Shown in pieces: positions 37,057 through 46,083 of a DNA stretch of 57,133 nt (position 1 is its first letter; each line of letters opens with the position of its first letter). The notes below the pieces were generated by a model. That model did not search any database, had not been told where the DNA came from, and saw only the letters and a program-made list of their open reading frames with translations. Both the position numbers and the translations under genes were made by a program. Source of the stretch: Paludibacter sp. (GTDB lineage: Bacteria > Bacteroidota > Bacteroidia > Bacteroidales > Paludibacteraceae); assembly GCA_010365115.1 (NCBI GenBank), contig JAAFGX010000019.1, positions 1 to 57,133 of the forward strand. Reading direction: 5' to 3'.

Positions 37057-39942
37057 ATGAACCAAATTATTGCATACACTTTAAATAATAACGGCAATTT
37101 GGGAAGTTTTCCCGAATGTGTTGTCATCGACATAGACGACCAGAACAAGCCCGCGACTAATTTTATTAAAATAAGCCCTCAAAACAAACAACGTTACAAG
37201 CATCTTATCGACAAAAGCGACGAGACCCTAATTAACTGTTGTTTTCAATTGGATAAGGAAACTATTATTTCAAAAATTAAGGATAAAAGTGTAAAATCGT
37301 GGGATGCTTTAATCAATAAATATTATAATGGTGCGAGTAATAGTGCTGATATTCTATTTATTAGGGATTATATTTCTGATTATGCAAATCAGTATCTCAA
37401 CACGTTTTTTCAAAATTTATCGGATAAAAAGATTTTTACCCCAATTGGACAATTTCCGTTTATGTGGAAACAACTGATTGTGGAAATGGAAATGCCCGAG
37501 GTTTTTTATTGCTTCGAGAAAAAGGAAGATGGATTATATTTTACGTTAGATGTTAGTTGTGAAAACCGCAACTTCGATTTGAATTCGGGTACGCTCGTTT
37601 CGCGAAAAACAGCACGTATTTTGCTTGACAGTAAGATATATGAATTTGACAATGAGGTAGATGGAGCAAAATTAATTCCATTCCTCACAAAAAATGTTGT
37701 TCTTATTCCACCACAGAATATTGAAAATTACATTCAAAAAATTGTAATTCCATTAATTTCCACAAATCGTGTTTTTACACAAGGATTTGAAATTCTAACG
37801 CTTAACGAACTTTCAAAAGCTATTTTTAGGGTAAAAGAGATCAAAAGTTTGAAGCAACTTGCGCTTTTTTCAGATGACGAACAACAAACCGACTCTGGAA
37901 TAACCGATTTGGTTTTTGAATTAATTTTTGAATATCAGGATTTTCGATATTGGGCTGGTAAAACAGGAGCCGTAAATCGGTTGGATATGACGGCCGATTC
38001 CATTCAAATTGTACATGTTGAACGGGATAGTCAATTGGAAAATAAGTATATTGAGAATTTATCAAAACTCGGTCTCCAACTGAACGGGAAAGCTATAAAA
38101 ATGCCCTATCTGCAAGCTGTTGACTGGCTGAATGAGCACTACAAGCAAATTGAAATGCTGAACATTGAAATACGATTCGATAAAAAGCAAAAAGACACAC
38201 AACGAATTTTTGTCGGCGAGCGTACTATTTCCATTCAAATTCATGAAGATCGCGATTGGTTTGATATCAAAGGGAAAGTTAAGTTTGGCGAATTTGAAGT
38301 TCCGTTCTTGTTGGTTTTGTATTATATCAAACAGGATAAACGCCAAGTTCTGTTACCAAACGGCGAATATGCGCAAATTCCACAAGCGTGGTTCGAAGAA
38401 TTCCGTTCGCTTACCGATTTTTGCAAATTCGAAGATGGGAAAGCCATTATTTCGAAGCAGTTTTGTGTAATAACCAATGAACTGAAGAGCAATTCGAAAG
38501 TAGAGTTTTCGGTAAAAGAAAATATGCGCCGGTTTATTGAAAATAAATTGGATACAAATTTCGATTTTCCAATCAATTTTAAAGGAGAACTCAGACATTA
38601 TCAACATGAAGGATACAATTGGATGCGCTTGCTCGATGAGTTAGGTCTTGGTGGTTGTTTGGCCGACGATATGGGATTGGGCAAGACCATTCAAACCCTT
38701 TGTTTGCTACAATGGATGAAAGAAAACAATCGTGGCACAACTTTGTTGGTGGTTCCAACAAGTTTGGTTTACAACTGGCAACAGGAAGCGTCAAAATTCT
38801 GTCCGGAATTGCAAGTTTATGTTCATACCGGTGCCGGACGCACAAAAGATGTGGATAGCTTTGGGCAACCCGACATCTTGATAACAAGTTATGCCATTCT
38901 GCGGCGAGATAAAGACATTTTCGGGAAACTCAATTTTAATTATATCATTTTGGATGAGGCTCAGGCCATTAAAAATCCACATTCCGATATTTCGCAAGTT
39001 TGTTTGGAACTGAAAGCCAAACGATTTTTAACGTTGACCGGTACGCCACTCGAAAATTCCATCATCGATCTTTGGTCGCAAACGCATTTTATTAACCGGA
39101 ACATGCTCGGTTCTGTAAATAATTTCACCAAGCAAATTAAGCAGCCTGAAAAACTGGAGATGTACAGAAAACTGATAAAACCATTCTTGCTCAGACGTAA
39201 CAAAAAAGAAGTTTTAAAGGAACTTCCAGAGAAAACAATAATTGTTCAAACCTGTTATATGAATGAATCACAACAAGAGTTTTATCGTCAAATACGCAAC
39301 AATTTCCGTGATCGGTTTTTGGAATCGAAAAACAAAACCGAAAAAGTAAGCACCATTTTATTGCTCGAAGGACTGCTTCGTTTGCGTCAAACGGCGAATC
39401 ATCCCATTTTAGTGGACAATAGTTATGCGCACAGTTCCGGCAAGTTCGAAACGGTTTGTCAGATGCTTGAAGATGTGATTCATCAAGGCGACAAAGTACT
39501 TGTATTTAGTTCGTTTGTTGAACATTTAAAGCTTTACAAAACCTATTTGGAAGATCGTAAAATAAAATTCTGCTATTTGGATGGTGGCACAAAAGACCGC
39601 AAAGAGCAGGTGGAACAATTTCAGCAAAACGACGAATACCCTGTATTTTTGCTTTCGCTCAAAGCCGGTGGTGTCGGTCTGAATCTGACAAAAGCGAGTT
39701 ATGTCTTTTTGCTCGATCCGTGGTGGAATCCGGCAGCCGAGGCTCAAGCTTTCGACCGTGCACACCGCATTGGTCAAAAAAACAAAGTATTTGTCTATAA
39801 ATTTATTACGCAAAATACTATTGAAGAAAAGATTCTGAAATTGCAAGAAGAAAAAAAGCTGTTGTTCGAAACGATGATTGAATCGGAAAGCGGCATTTTC
39901 AAAAAACTGGAAGTGAATGAAATTATTAACTTGATTGAGTAA
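37057..39942 (+). CDS. SNF2-family helicase without SWIM domain
   Basis: 961 residues. The first 500 residues are poorly recognisable (bacterial SNF2-associated region). The ATPase has HYQHEGYNWMRLLDELGLGG, Walker A DDMGLGKTIQT (about residue 537), Walker B LDEAQAIKNP (about 632) and LTGTPLENSIIDLWSQ. The C-terminal lobe has VFSSFVEHLKLYKTYLE, LSLKAGGVGLNLTKASYVFL and DRAHRIGQKNKV. It is expected to translocate on DNA. It follows a radical SAM gene closely and ends at a bidirectional terminator facing frdB. It is homologous to the SWIM-SNF2 protein at 18644 only in the ATPase region. Confidence 0.92.
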   Translation: MNQIIAYTLNNNGNLGSFPECVVIDIDDQNKPATNFIKISPQNKQRYKHLIDKSDETLINCCFQLDKETIISKIKDKSVKSWDALINKYYNGASNSADILFIRDYISDYANQYLNTFFQNLSDKKIFTPIGQFPFMWKQLIVEMEMPEVFYCFEKKEDGLYFTLDVSCENRNFDLNSGTLVSRKTARILLDSKIYEFDNEVDGAKLIPFLTKNVVLIPPQNIENYIQKIVIPLISTNRVFTQGFEILTLNELSKAIFRVKEIKSLKQLALFSDDEQQTDSGITDLVFELIFEYQDFRYWAGKTGAVNRLDMTADSIQIVHVERDSQLENKYIENLSKLGLQLNGKAIKMPYLQAVDWLNEHYKQIEMLNIEIRFDKKQKDTQRIFVGERTISIQIHEDRDWFDIKGKVKFGEFEVPFLLVLYYIKQDKRQVLLPNGEYAQIPQAWFEEFRSLTDFCKFEDGKAIISKQFCVITNELKSNSKVEFSVKENMRRFIENKLDTNFDFPINFKGELRHYQHEGYNWMRLLDELGLGGCLADDMGLGKTIQTLCLLQWMKENNRGTTLLVVPTSLVYNWQQEASKFCPELQVYVHTGAGRTKDVDSFGQPDILITSYAILRRDKDIFGKLNFNYIILDEAQAIKNPHSDISQVCLELKAKRFLTLTGTPLENSIIDLWSQTHFINRNMLGSVNNFTKQIKQPEKLEMYRKLIKPFLLRRNKKEVLKELPEKTIIVQTCYMNESQQEFYRQIRNNFRDRFLESKNKTEKVSTILLLEGLLRLRQTANHPILVDNSYAHSSGKFETVCQMLEDVIHQGDKVLVFSSFVEHLKLYKTYLEDRKIKFCYLDGGTKDRKEQVEQFQQNDEYPVFLLSLKAGGVGLNLTKASYVFLLDPWWNPAAEAQAFDRAHRIGQKNKVFVYKFITQNTIEEKILKLQEEKKLLFETMIESESGIFKKLEVNEIINLIE

Positions 39943-39980
39943 CCAGATTTAAAAATCCACTTCAAAAGTTAATGGTAAAA

Positions 39981-40016
39981 AAAACGACCGCTACGAAATT
40001 TCGAAGCGGTCGTTTT
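39981..40016. terminator. bidirectional terminator, SNF2 gene/frdB
   Basis: Arms AAAACGACCGCT (39981-39992) and AGCGGTCGTTTT (40005-40016) pair perfectly. The loop itself contains the palindrome CGAAATTTCG. It lies between convergent genes. Confidence 0.92.
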
Positions 40017-40037
40017 AATATCAGTAATTTAAAAGAT

Positions 40038-40793
40038 TTAATCGTTAAATTTTGCACTTAAAAACTCCCTGTTCATTCGGGCGATGTGTGAAATTGAAAT
40101 TGCTTTTGGGCATTCAGCTTCACAAGCTTGTGTGTTGGTACAATTACCAAAACCGAGTTCGTCCATTTTGGCAACCATTGCTTTTGCACGACTGGCAGCT
40201 TCAACTTTTCCTTGAGGAAGCAATGCCAATTGACTTACTTTAGCTGCAACGAATAACATAGCCGAACCATTTTTACAAGCAGCAGCACAAGCACCGCAAC
40301 CGATACAAGAAGCTGCATCCATAGCCTCATCAGCTTTAAGTTTCGAGATTGGAATTGCATTTCCGTCAGGAATGCCGCCTGTATTTACAGAAACGAAACC
40401 ACCTGCTTGAATAATTTTGTCAAAAGCACCACGATCCACAATCAAATCCTTAATTACAGGGAATGCAGCCGAACGCCAAGGTTCAACAGTGATAGTTTCG
40501 CCATCTTTAAAACGACGCATGTGAAGTTGGCAAGTTGTTGTTTCGCCGTCAAGTCCGTGAGGATGACCATTGATATACAAGCTGCACATTCCACAAATTC
40601 CTTCGCGGCAATCGTGGTCAAATGCAATAGGTTCTTTGCGTTCTTTCACTAATTTCTCGTTCAAAATATCTAACATTTCGAGAAATGAGTTATCTGTTGA
40701 CACCTTGTCCAATTTGTAGGTTTCAAATTCGCCTTTCACTTTCGGACTGGCTTGGCGCCAAATTTTTAGCGTTACGTTTATACTTTTTTCCAT
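40038..40793 (-). CDS. frdB: fumarate reductase / succinate dehydrogenase iron-sulfur subunit
   Basis: 251 residues. The N-terminal [2Fe-2S] domain shows [19 protein letters not shown]; the C-terminal clusters are in [15 protein letters not shown] and [12 protein letters not shown]. It passes electrons between the membrane quinol site and the flavoprotein. In an anaerobe of this type it most likely works as menaquinol:fumarate reductase on the way to succinate and propionate. It is the last gene of the frdCAB operon, separated from frdA by an inserted four-helix-bundle gene; a heptad repeat ends about 10 bases upstream of its start. Confidence 0.96.
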   Translation of the reverse strand: MEKSINVTLKIWRQASPKVKGEFETYKLDKVSTDNSFLEMLDILNEKLVKERKEPIAFDHDCREGICGMCSLYINGHPHGLDGETTTCQLHMRRFKDGETITVEPWRSAAFPVIKDLIVDRGAFDKIIQAGGFVSVNTGGIPDGNAIPISKLKADEAMDAASCIGCGACAAACKNGSAMLFVAAKVSQLALLPQGKVEAASRAKAMVAKMDELGFGNCTNTQACEAECPKAISISHIARMNREFLSAKFND

Positions 40794-40803
40794 TGGTTTT
40801 ATA

Positions 40804-40832
40804 GTTACAAGTTACGAGTTACAAGTTACAAG
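40804..40832. repeat. heptanucleotide array, left of the four-helix gene
   Basis: Units GTTACAA, GTTACGA, GTTACAA, GTTACAA plus G. Bases 40811-40829 are the exact reverse complement of 41292-41310 (19 bp) on the other side of the inserted gene. Confidence 0.85.
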
Positions 40833-40857
40833 AACTGAATCATAACTGATGTTAGTA

Positions 40858-41235
40858 TTAATTGATTGGTTTGATTTCATTACGAGTTTTAATAGATTTT
40901 ATGAGTGAAGAAGTCATTTTTATTATCTCAAAAACCAATCCGTGAATTTCTTCTGATTTATCTTTTCCAAAAAAACCAAGTTCCTGAGAAATAATAATCT
41001 GTGTTTCCAGTTCAGAAGCAGAACCCAAAGCTATGTACAGAAAATGAATTAATTCTTTATCTGAATTACGTCCACATCCTTCGGCAATATTTGAAGGAAT
41101 TGAAACGGAACATCTTCTAATTTGAGAAGTCAATCCAAATTGTTCATTGCTTGGAAATATCTTAGTAATGTCGTAAATAACTTTTACCAATTCTATTCCT
41201 TTCTGCCAAACTTTCAGATCTTTATGACTTGTCAT
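40858..41235 (-). CDS. four-helix bundle protein (S23 / 23S-rRNA intervening-sequence type)
   Basis: 125 residues. Signatures of the TIGR02436/S23 family: HKDLKVWQKGIELVKVIYDI, FPSNEQFGLTSQIRRCSVSI, PSNIAEGCGRNS and FLYIALGSASELETQIII. The fold is an Avd-like four-helix bundle that forms basic pentamers and may bind nucleic acid. The gene sits between frdA and frdB, normally adjacent, on the operon's strand, and is enclosed by inverted heptad arrays. Relatives are encoded within intervening sequences of 23S rRNA genes; others are scattered in intergenic regions. Its function is unknown. Diversity-generating retroelement use is unlikely since no reverse transcriptase is present. Confidence 0.92.
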   Translation of the reverse strand: MTSHKDLKVWQKGIELVKVIYDITKIFPSNEQFGLTSQIRRCSVSIPSNIAEGCGRNSDKELIHFLYIALGSASELETQIIISQELGFFGKDKSEEIHGLVFEIIKMTSSLIKSIKTRNEIKPIN

Positions 41236-41282
41236 CTTTTTATCTTTCTATTATTTGCAGATTACGTGTTTCACTAAAAACC

Positions 41283-41310
41283 TTGTAACACGTAACTTGT
41301 AACTCGTAAC
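41283..41310. repeat. heptanucleotide array, right of the four-helix gene
   Basis: Units TTGTAAC, ACGTAAC, TTGTAAC, TCGTAAC. It is inverted relative to the left array, sharing a 19-bp perfect inverted repeat. It begins 47 bases upstream of the gene's ATG and ends 3 bases short of the frdA stop codon. Confidence 0.85.
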
Positions 41311-41313
41311 TAA

Positions 41314-43290
41314 TTACGCTTTATAATTGCGTTGTTGACGGTGAATAAACTCATAGTCAAGCACTTCTTTTAATAACTCAGGTTCTTTTCCTTCACCGGC
41401 AAATTTCCAGCAGGAAGCAAATGAGAACTCTTCATCATTACGTAGCGCTTCGCCTTCAGGAGTTTGGAATTCTTCGCGGAAGTGACCTCCACACGATTCC
41501 TCACGCATCAATGCGTCGCGAGCCATCAATTCACCAATCTCAATAAAATCTGCAACGCGAAGTGCTTTTTCTAGCTCCGTATTCAAATCAGCGCTTACTC
41601 CCGGCACATAAACTTTTGTCCAGAATTCATGACGAACTGCTTTAATTTTTTCCAATGCAGTTTCCAAACCGGCTTTATTACGACCCATTCCAACAAAATC
41701 CCACATGATTAAACCTAATTCGCGGTGAATAGAATCAACAGATTTACTCCCCTGAATTTTCATGATTTTTTCGATTTTGGTATGAATTGCTTTTTCAGCT
41801 TCTGTAAATTCAGGTGATTCGGTACTCATACGTGGAACCTGAATCTGATCAGCTAAATAATTCTGAATGGTATATGGCAATACGAAATAACCGTCAGCCA
41901 AACCTTGCATCAACGCCGAAGCGCCCAAACGATTGGCACCATGATCGGAGAAATTGGCTTCACCAATACAGAACAAGCCTTTTACAGAAGTCTGAAGTTC
42001 GTAATCTACCCAGATGCCACCCATTGTGTAATGGATAGCCGGATAAATCATCATTGGTGTATGATATGGATTTTCGTCTACAATTTTGTCGTACATTTGG
42101 AAAAGGTTTCCGTAACGTTCACGGATTACATTTTCGCCTAAACGATTGATAGACGTAGAAAAATCAAGATAAACAGCCAAACCGGTATTTCCAACTCCAA
42201 AACCAGCATCACATCGTTCCTTTGCAGCACGTGAAGCCACGTCGCGGGGAACTAAGTTTCCAAATGCAGGATAACGACGTTCCAAATAATAATCGCGTTC
42301 GTCTTCCGATAAATCAGTCGCTTTTTTCTTACCTGCACGGATAGCTTCAGCATCTTCTTTTTTCTTTGGAACCCAGATACGACCGTCGTTACGAAGCGAT
42401 TCTGACATCAATGTCAGTTTCGATTGGGTTTCGCCATGAACAGGAACACAAGTTGGGTGAATTTGAGCATAAGCCGGATTAGAGAAATAAGCTCCTTTTT
42501 TATACATTTGAACCGCTGCCGATCCGTTTGAAGTCATGGCATTGGTTGATAGGAAGAATGTATTTCCGTAACCACCCGTTCCTACCACCACGGCATGAGC
42601 AAAAAAACGTTCAATTTTACCAGAAACAAGGTTGCGAGCAATGATTCCGCGAGCACGACCTTCAATTACAACTACATCCAACATTTCGTATCGTGAATAT
42701 AATTTCACAGCACCTTTACCAATCTGGCGACTCAAAGCTGAATAAGCTCCGAGTAACAATTGTTGTCCGGTTTGTCCTTTAGCATAAAACGTACGCGACA
42801 CCTGAGCTCCACCAAACGAACGGTTATCTAACAAACCACCGTATTCGCGAGCAAAGGGAACTCCCTGAGCAACGCATTGGTCGATAATACCATTCGAAAC
42901 TTCAGCCAAACGGTACACGTTGGCTTCGCGGGCGCGGTAGTCGCCACCTTTAATTGTATCGTAGAAAAGACGGTAAACCGAATCACCATCGTTTTGATAA
43001 TTTTTTGCAGCATTGATACCACCTTGTGCAGCAATAGAGTGGGCACGACGTGGTGAATCCTGAATACAAAAGTTCAATACATTGAAGCCTAATTCGGCCA
43101 ACGAAGCCGCAGCTGATGCTCCTGCCAAACCAGTTCCAACCACAATAATGTCCAAACGACGTTTATTGGAAGGATTTACAAGTTTTTGATGTGCTTTATA
43201 ATTACTCCATTTTTCGGCCAACGCTCCTTCCGGAATGCGGGCATCTATTTTAGTTGTATCTACCGAAGCAGATTGTTCTCTCTTTGCCAT
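41314..43290 (-). CDS. frdA: fumarate reductase / succinate dehydrogenase flavoprotein subunit
   Basis: 658 residues, the length of the Bacteroidetes/epsilon-type FrdA/SdhA. The FAD fold starts [35 protein letters not shown] contains the His that binds FAD covalently. Active-site motifs are [13 protein letters not shown] and [10 protein letters not shown]. It reduces fumarate to succinate or the reverse. The N-terminal 40 residues before the FAD fold are polar. It lies 52 bases downstream of the cytochrome gene. The downstream gap to frdB is enlarged by the inserted four-helix gene. Confidence 0.97.
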   Translation of the reverse strand: MAKREQSASVDTTKIDARIPEGALAEKWSNYKAHQKLVNPSNKRRLDIIVVGTGLAGASAAASLAELGFNVLNFCIQDSPRRAHSIAAQGGINAAKNYQNDGDSVYRLFYDTIKGGDYRAREANVYRLAEVSNGIIDQCVAQGVPFAREYGGLLDNRSFGGAQVSRTFYAKGQTGQQLLLGAYSALSRQIGKGAVKLYSRYEMLDVVVIEGRARGIIARNLVSGKIERFFAHAVVVGTGGYGNTFFLSTNAMTSNGSAAVQMYKKGAYFSNPAYAQIHPTCVPVHGETQSKLTLMSESLRNDGRIWVPKKKEDAEAIRAGKKKATDLSEDERDYYLERRYPAFGNLVPRDVASRAAKERCDAGFGVGNTGLAVYLDFSTSINRLGENVIRERYGNLFQMYDKIVDENPYHTPMMIYPAIHYTMGGIWVDYELQTSVKGLFCIGEANFSDHGANRLGASALMQGLADGYFVLPYTIQNYLADQIQVPRMSTESPEFTEAEKAIHTKIEKIMKIQGSKSVDSIHRELGLIMWDFVGMGRNKAGLETALEKIKAVRHEFWTKVYVPGVSADLNTELEKALRVADFIEIGELMARDALMREESCGGHFREEFQTPEGEALRNDEEFSFASCWKFAGEGKEPELLKEVLDYEFIHRQQRNYKA

Positions 43291-43342
43291 AATTAAATTT
43301 ATTTTTTAAGATTTGCTCCCAACATTTATCAGGATTTCCATT

Positions 43343-44017
43343 TTAGTATGAACAATTACCAATTAAAAAATACACCGGAATTGACATAAACATCAATATA
43401 ACAATGGTAGAAATAATGTTTGCAATCACTTTTACCCTTGGCAACCATGTTTGATTGTTTAAACCGGCTGTTTGTAATGCACTCCATACTCCATGTGTTA
43501 AATGGAACCATAATGCAACTAACCATACAATGTAGATTACACAGTAAATCCAGTTACTAAATAAATCGGCAACATAAGATGCCCCATCTGCAGGATGAAA
43601 TGCACCTGTTTCGATACCTGTAATTTCGGCAAATTGCATTTTGAACCAAAAGTGATACAAGTGTAATCCAAGGAAACCCAATACAATCATACCTAACACG
43701 AACATGTTACGTGATGACCAGTTCACACTTTTTTGACTTTTAGAAACTGAATAACGGACAGCACCACGAGCGCGATTGTTTTGAAACGTTAAATAGAGAG
43801 CATACAAAATGTGAATCACAAAACCGCCTGCCAACACAGCCGTACCAACCAGTGCATACCAGTTTGCTCCCAGAAATTCATTAATCATGTTATATCCTTC
43901 CGGCGAAATAATCACCACTATATTCATGATACTGTGAAACAACAGGAACAGCACGAGAAAAACTCCCGTGATACTCATAATAAGCTTTCTCCCAATAGAG
44001 GAATCAATTAACCACAT
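43343..44017 (-). CDS. frdC: fumarate reductase / succinate dehydrogenase cytochrome b subunit
   Basis: 224 residues. Five hydrophobic helices are visible, with conserved His residues in LLFHSIMN, GGFVIHILYALYL, GLHLYHFWF and WFHLTHGVWSAL for two b hemes. This is the single-anchor, two-heme type B cytochrome as in Wolinella FrdC and Bacillus SdhC. It carries the menaquinone site. It is the first gene of the operon. Two possible promoters lie upstream: a proximal -7 box at 44055-44062 and a better one with a dyad at 44196-44250. Confidence 0.95.
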   Translation of the reverse strand: MWLIDSSIGRKLIMSITGVFLVLFLLFHSIMNIVVIISPEGYNMINEFLGANWYALVGTAVLAGGFVIHILYALYLTFQNNRARGAVRYSVSKSQKSVNWSSRNMFVLGMIVLGFLGLHLYHFWFKMQFAEITGIETGAFHPADGASYVADLFSNWIYCVIYIVWLVALWFHLTHGVWSALQTAGLNNQTWLPRVKVIANIISTIVILMFMSIPVYFLIGNCSY

Positions 44018-44054
44018 AGATTTTTGTTTTAGTTTATAATAATGTTAGAAGATA

Positions 44055-44062
44055 CAAATGTA
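44055..44062 (-). promoter_or_regulatory. proximal -7 box for frdC
   Basis: Minus-strand TACATTTG, 37 bases before the frdC start. There is no TTG at -33, so it is weaker than the distal site. Confidence 0.4.
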
Positions 44063-44195
44063 AATTTGTGATATGGAATTTAAAAATACTTTTGTTACTA
44101 AATTGGTTTGCAATTCTTACACATTCATTAGAGGTATTTTAATTAACTGTATTTCAATATATTAATTAACCATACATCTTCCCTGAAATTTTACG

Positions 44196-44250
44196 CAAAA
44201 GTACTATTTTGATTTCGATACTGCAAGTCATTAAGGAAATAATTCTTTAA
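44196..44250 (-). promoter_or_regulatory. distal frd promoter with upstream dyad
   Basis: On the minus strand: dyad TTAAAGAATTATTTCCTTAA (44231-44250, arms of 8 around 4), TTG (44224-44226), a 20-base spacer and TACTTTTG (44196-44203). The same arrangement and much of the spacer sequence recur upstream of hydB at 53200-53254. The dyad ends 4 bases from the -33 TTG, the place expected for an activator. Confidence 0.7.
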
Positions 44251-44262
44251 TTAAAGTGCCAA

Positions 44263-44611
44263 TAATATAGTGTTTTAAACTAATAATTATGCAAATATTA
44301 CAAAACTATTGTTTTATGATTGTTAGAATAATAAAAAAGCATTTACATATATTATTATATCAAGCACTTACAATAAAAAACAAAAATAAGAGAATATAGG
44401 CTAATGAATAAAGACAAGCCTTCTTTGAATGATATTTTTTTTATTAAAGTATGATAAGAAAGCGAAATATAGGTACTGTGCTATATGTATTTTTTTAAAC
44501 CCGTCATTTAAAATAGTAACTTTGCACTTTATTTTAAAACTCGCATAAAACCAAATTGCATTTTAAACGATTGTAATTCTTCAATTTTTTATCATGTAAC
44601 CAATTATCATA
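44263..44611. other. AT-rich region between frd and hydG promoters
   Basis: No gene recognised. A -7 box for hydG, TAACTTTG, lies at 44517-44524 with a T run at 44490-44496 in the -33 position. The rest is AT-rich. Confidence 0.4.
44517..44524 (+). promoter_or_regulatory. -7 promoter box for hydGFE
   Basis: TAACTTTG, identical to the box of the SWIM-SNF2 promoter. The leader to the hydG ATG is about 80 bases. Confidence 0.6.
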
Positions 44612-46036
44612 ATGAAATTTACTCCCGAGATATACAAATTACCGGATATTCCAATGACTCCATTTATTGATAGTGAAGAAATCTGGAATTATATCAACAA
44701 CATCCCTTCTAACAAAGAGAAAGTAATAGAAATCATAGCTAAATCGTTATCTAAAAAACGATTAAACCTCGAGGAAGTAGCTGTACTTATAAATACCAAC
44801 GACCCTCAGCTAATCAACGAAATAAAGGAGGGTGCAAAAACACTAAAAAACAACATTTACGGCAACAGAATTGTACTTTTTGCACCACTCTACATAGGAA
44901 ATAAATGTTCGAATAATTGTACCTATTGCGGTTTCAGAACTTCAAATAACAAAGCGGTACGAAAAACGCTGAACGAAAATGAAATAATTCAGGAAGTGGA
45001 AGCATTGGAAGAAAACGGTCAGAAAAGATTGATTTTGGTTTACGGAGAACATGCACAGTATACTCCCGAATATATTGCAGAAACAGTGAAAATTGCCTAT
45101 AGTGTAAAAAAAGGAAACGGTGAAATTCGCAGGGTAAATATCAATGCTGCACCGATGGAAATTGAAGGTTTCCGCACAGTAAAAGAATCCGGAATTGGTA
45201 CTTTTCAGGTTTTTCAGGAAACTTACAATCGGGAAGCATATAAAACCTATCATTTAAGCGGTAAAAAATCGGATTTTGACTACCGACTTACATCGCTGGA
45301 TCGTGCACAAGAAGCAGGTTTGGACGATGTAGGAATTGGTGCATTGTTTGGATTATACGATTGGCGGTTTGAAGTGTTAAGTCTGGTTCGTCACACCAAT
45401 CACCTCGAAGCTTGCTACAATGTTGGACCGCACACCATTTCATTTCCCCGTATAAAAGATGCTTCTTCATTAAACTTTGGTGATAAGTATTTTGTTTCAG
45501 ATGAAGACTTTACGAAGTTAATTGCCATTTTAAGACTTGCGGTTCCTTATACAGGAATGATTCTGACAGCCCGCGAACCAGAGAAATTACGCAATGAAAT
45601 TATCCAGTATGGAGTTTCACAAATTGATGGTGGAACTAAAATTGAACTGGGAAGTTATTCTAAATCCGAAAGCAACAAGGATTTAGATAAAGGTCAGTTT
45701 AAAATTAACGATGATCGATCTTTGAGTGACATAATTGATGAATTACTTGATCAGGATATGATTCCTTCTTTTTGCACTTCTTGCTATCGTCGGGGTCGAA
45801 CGGGTGAACATTTTATGGAATTTTCTGTTCCGGGATTTATAAAGCGTTTCTGTTCACCAAATGCTATTCTTACTTTGGCTGAATACATAGAAGATTACGC
45901 AAAAGAAGAAACTGCGATAAAAGGCTGGAAAGCCATTGAGAAAAACATATTAAAACTGGATGATGAAAAAATAATAAAATCGGTCAGGGACAAAATTGAA
46001 AAAATAAAAAGCGGACAGCGTGATTTGTATTTTTAA
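44612..46036 (+). CDS. hydG: [FeFe] hydrogenase maturase HydG (radical SAM tyrosine lyase)
   Basis: 474 residues. The radical SAM motif is CSNNCTYCGF (about residues 99-106); the C-terminal auxiliary cluster motif is in PSFCTSCYRRGRTG and the Cys of IKRFCSPNA. HydG splits tyrosine to CO and cyanide for the H-cluster. Its length and ThiH-like fold are normal. It is the first of three maturase genes in the order G-F-E, with 47 bases to hydF. They face the structural genes hydBAC. Confidence 0.96.
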   Translation: MKFTPEIYKLPDIPMTPFIDSEEIWNYINNIPSNKEKVIEIIAKSLSKKRLNLEEVAVLINTNDPQLINEIKEGAKTLKNNIYGNRIVLFAPLYIGNKCSNNCTYCGFRTSNNKAVRKTLNENEIIQEVEALEENGQKRLILVYGEHAQYTPEYIAETVKIAYSVKKGNGEIRRVNINAAPMEIEGFRTVKESGIGTFQVFQETYNREAYKTYHLSGKKSDFDYRLTSLDRAQEAGLDDVGIGALFGLYDWRFEVLSLVRHTNHLEACYNVGPHTISFPRIKDASSLNFGDKYFVSDEDFTKLIAILRLAVPYTGMILTAREPEKLRNEIIQYGVSQIDGGTKIELGSYSKSESNKDLDKGQFKINDDRSLSDIIDELLDQDMIPSFCTSCYRRGRTGEHFMEFSVPGFIKRFCSPNAILTLAEYIEDYAKEETAIKGWKAIEKNILKLDDEKIIKSVRDKIEKIKSGQRDLYF

Positions 46037-46083
46037 AATGTAGAACACTTTTTTTAAATATCATTAATATCTTATTTCGTTTT

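Noticed and set aside
40858..41235. Accessory (Avd-like) protein of a diversity-generating retroelement
   Set aside because: The fold is similar, but no reverse transcriptase or template/variable repeat pair is present in the window.
40804..41310. Complete insertion sequence with terminal inverted repeats
   Set aside because: The only gene is a four-helix-bundle protein with no transposase motif, and I could not see a target-site duplication.
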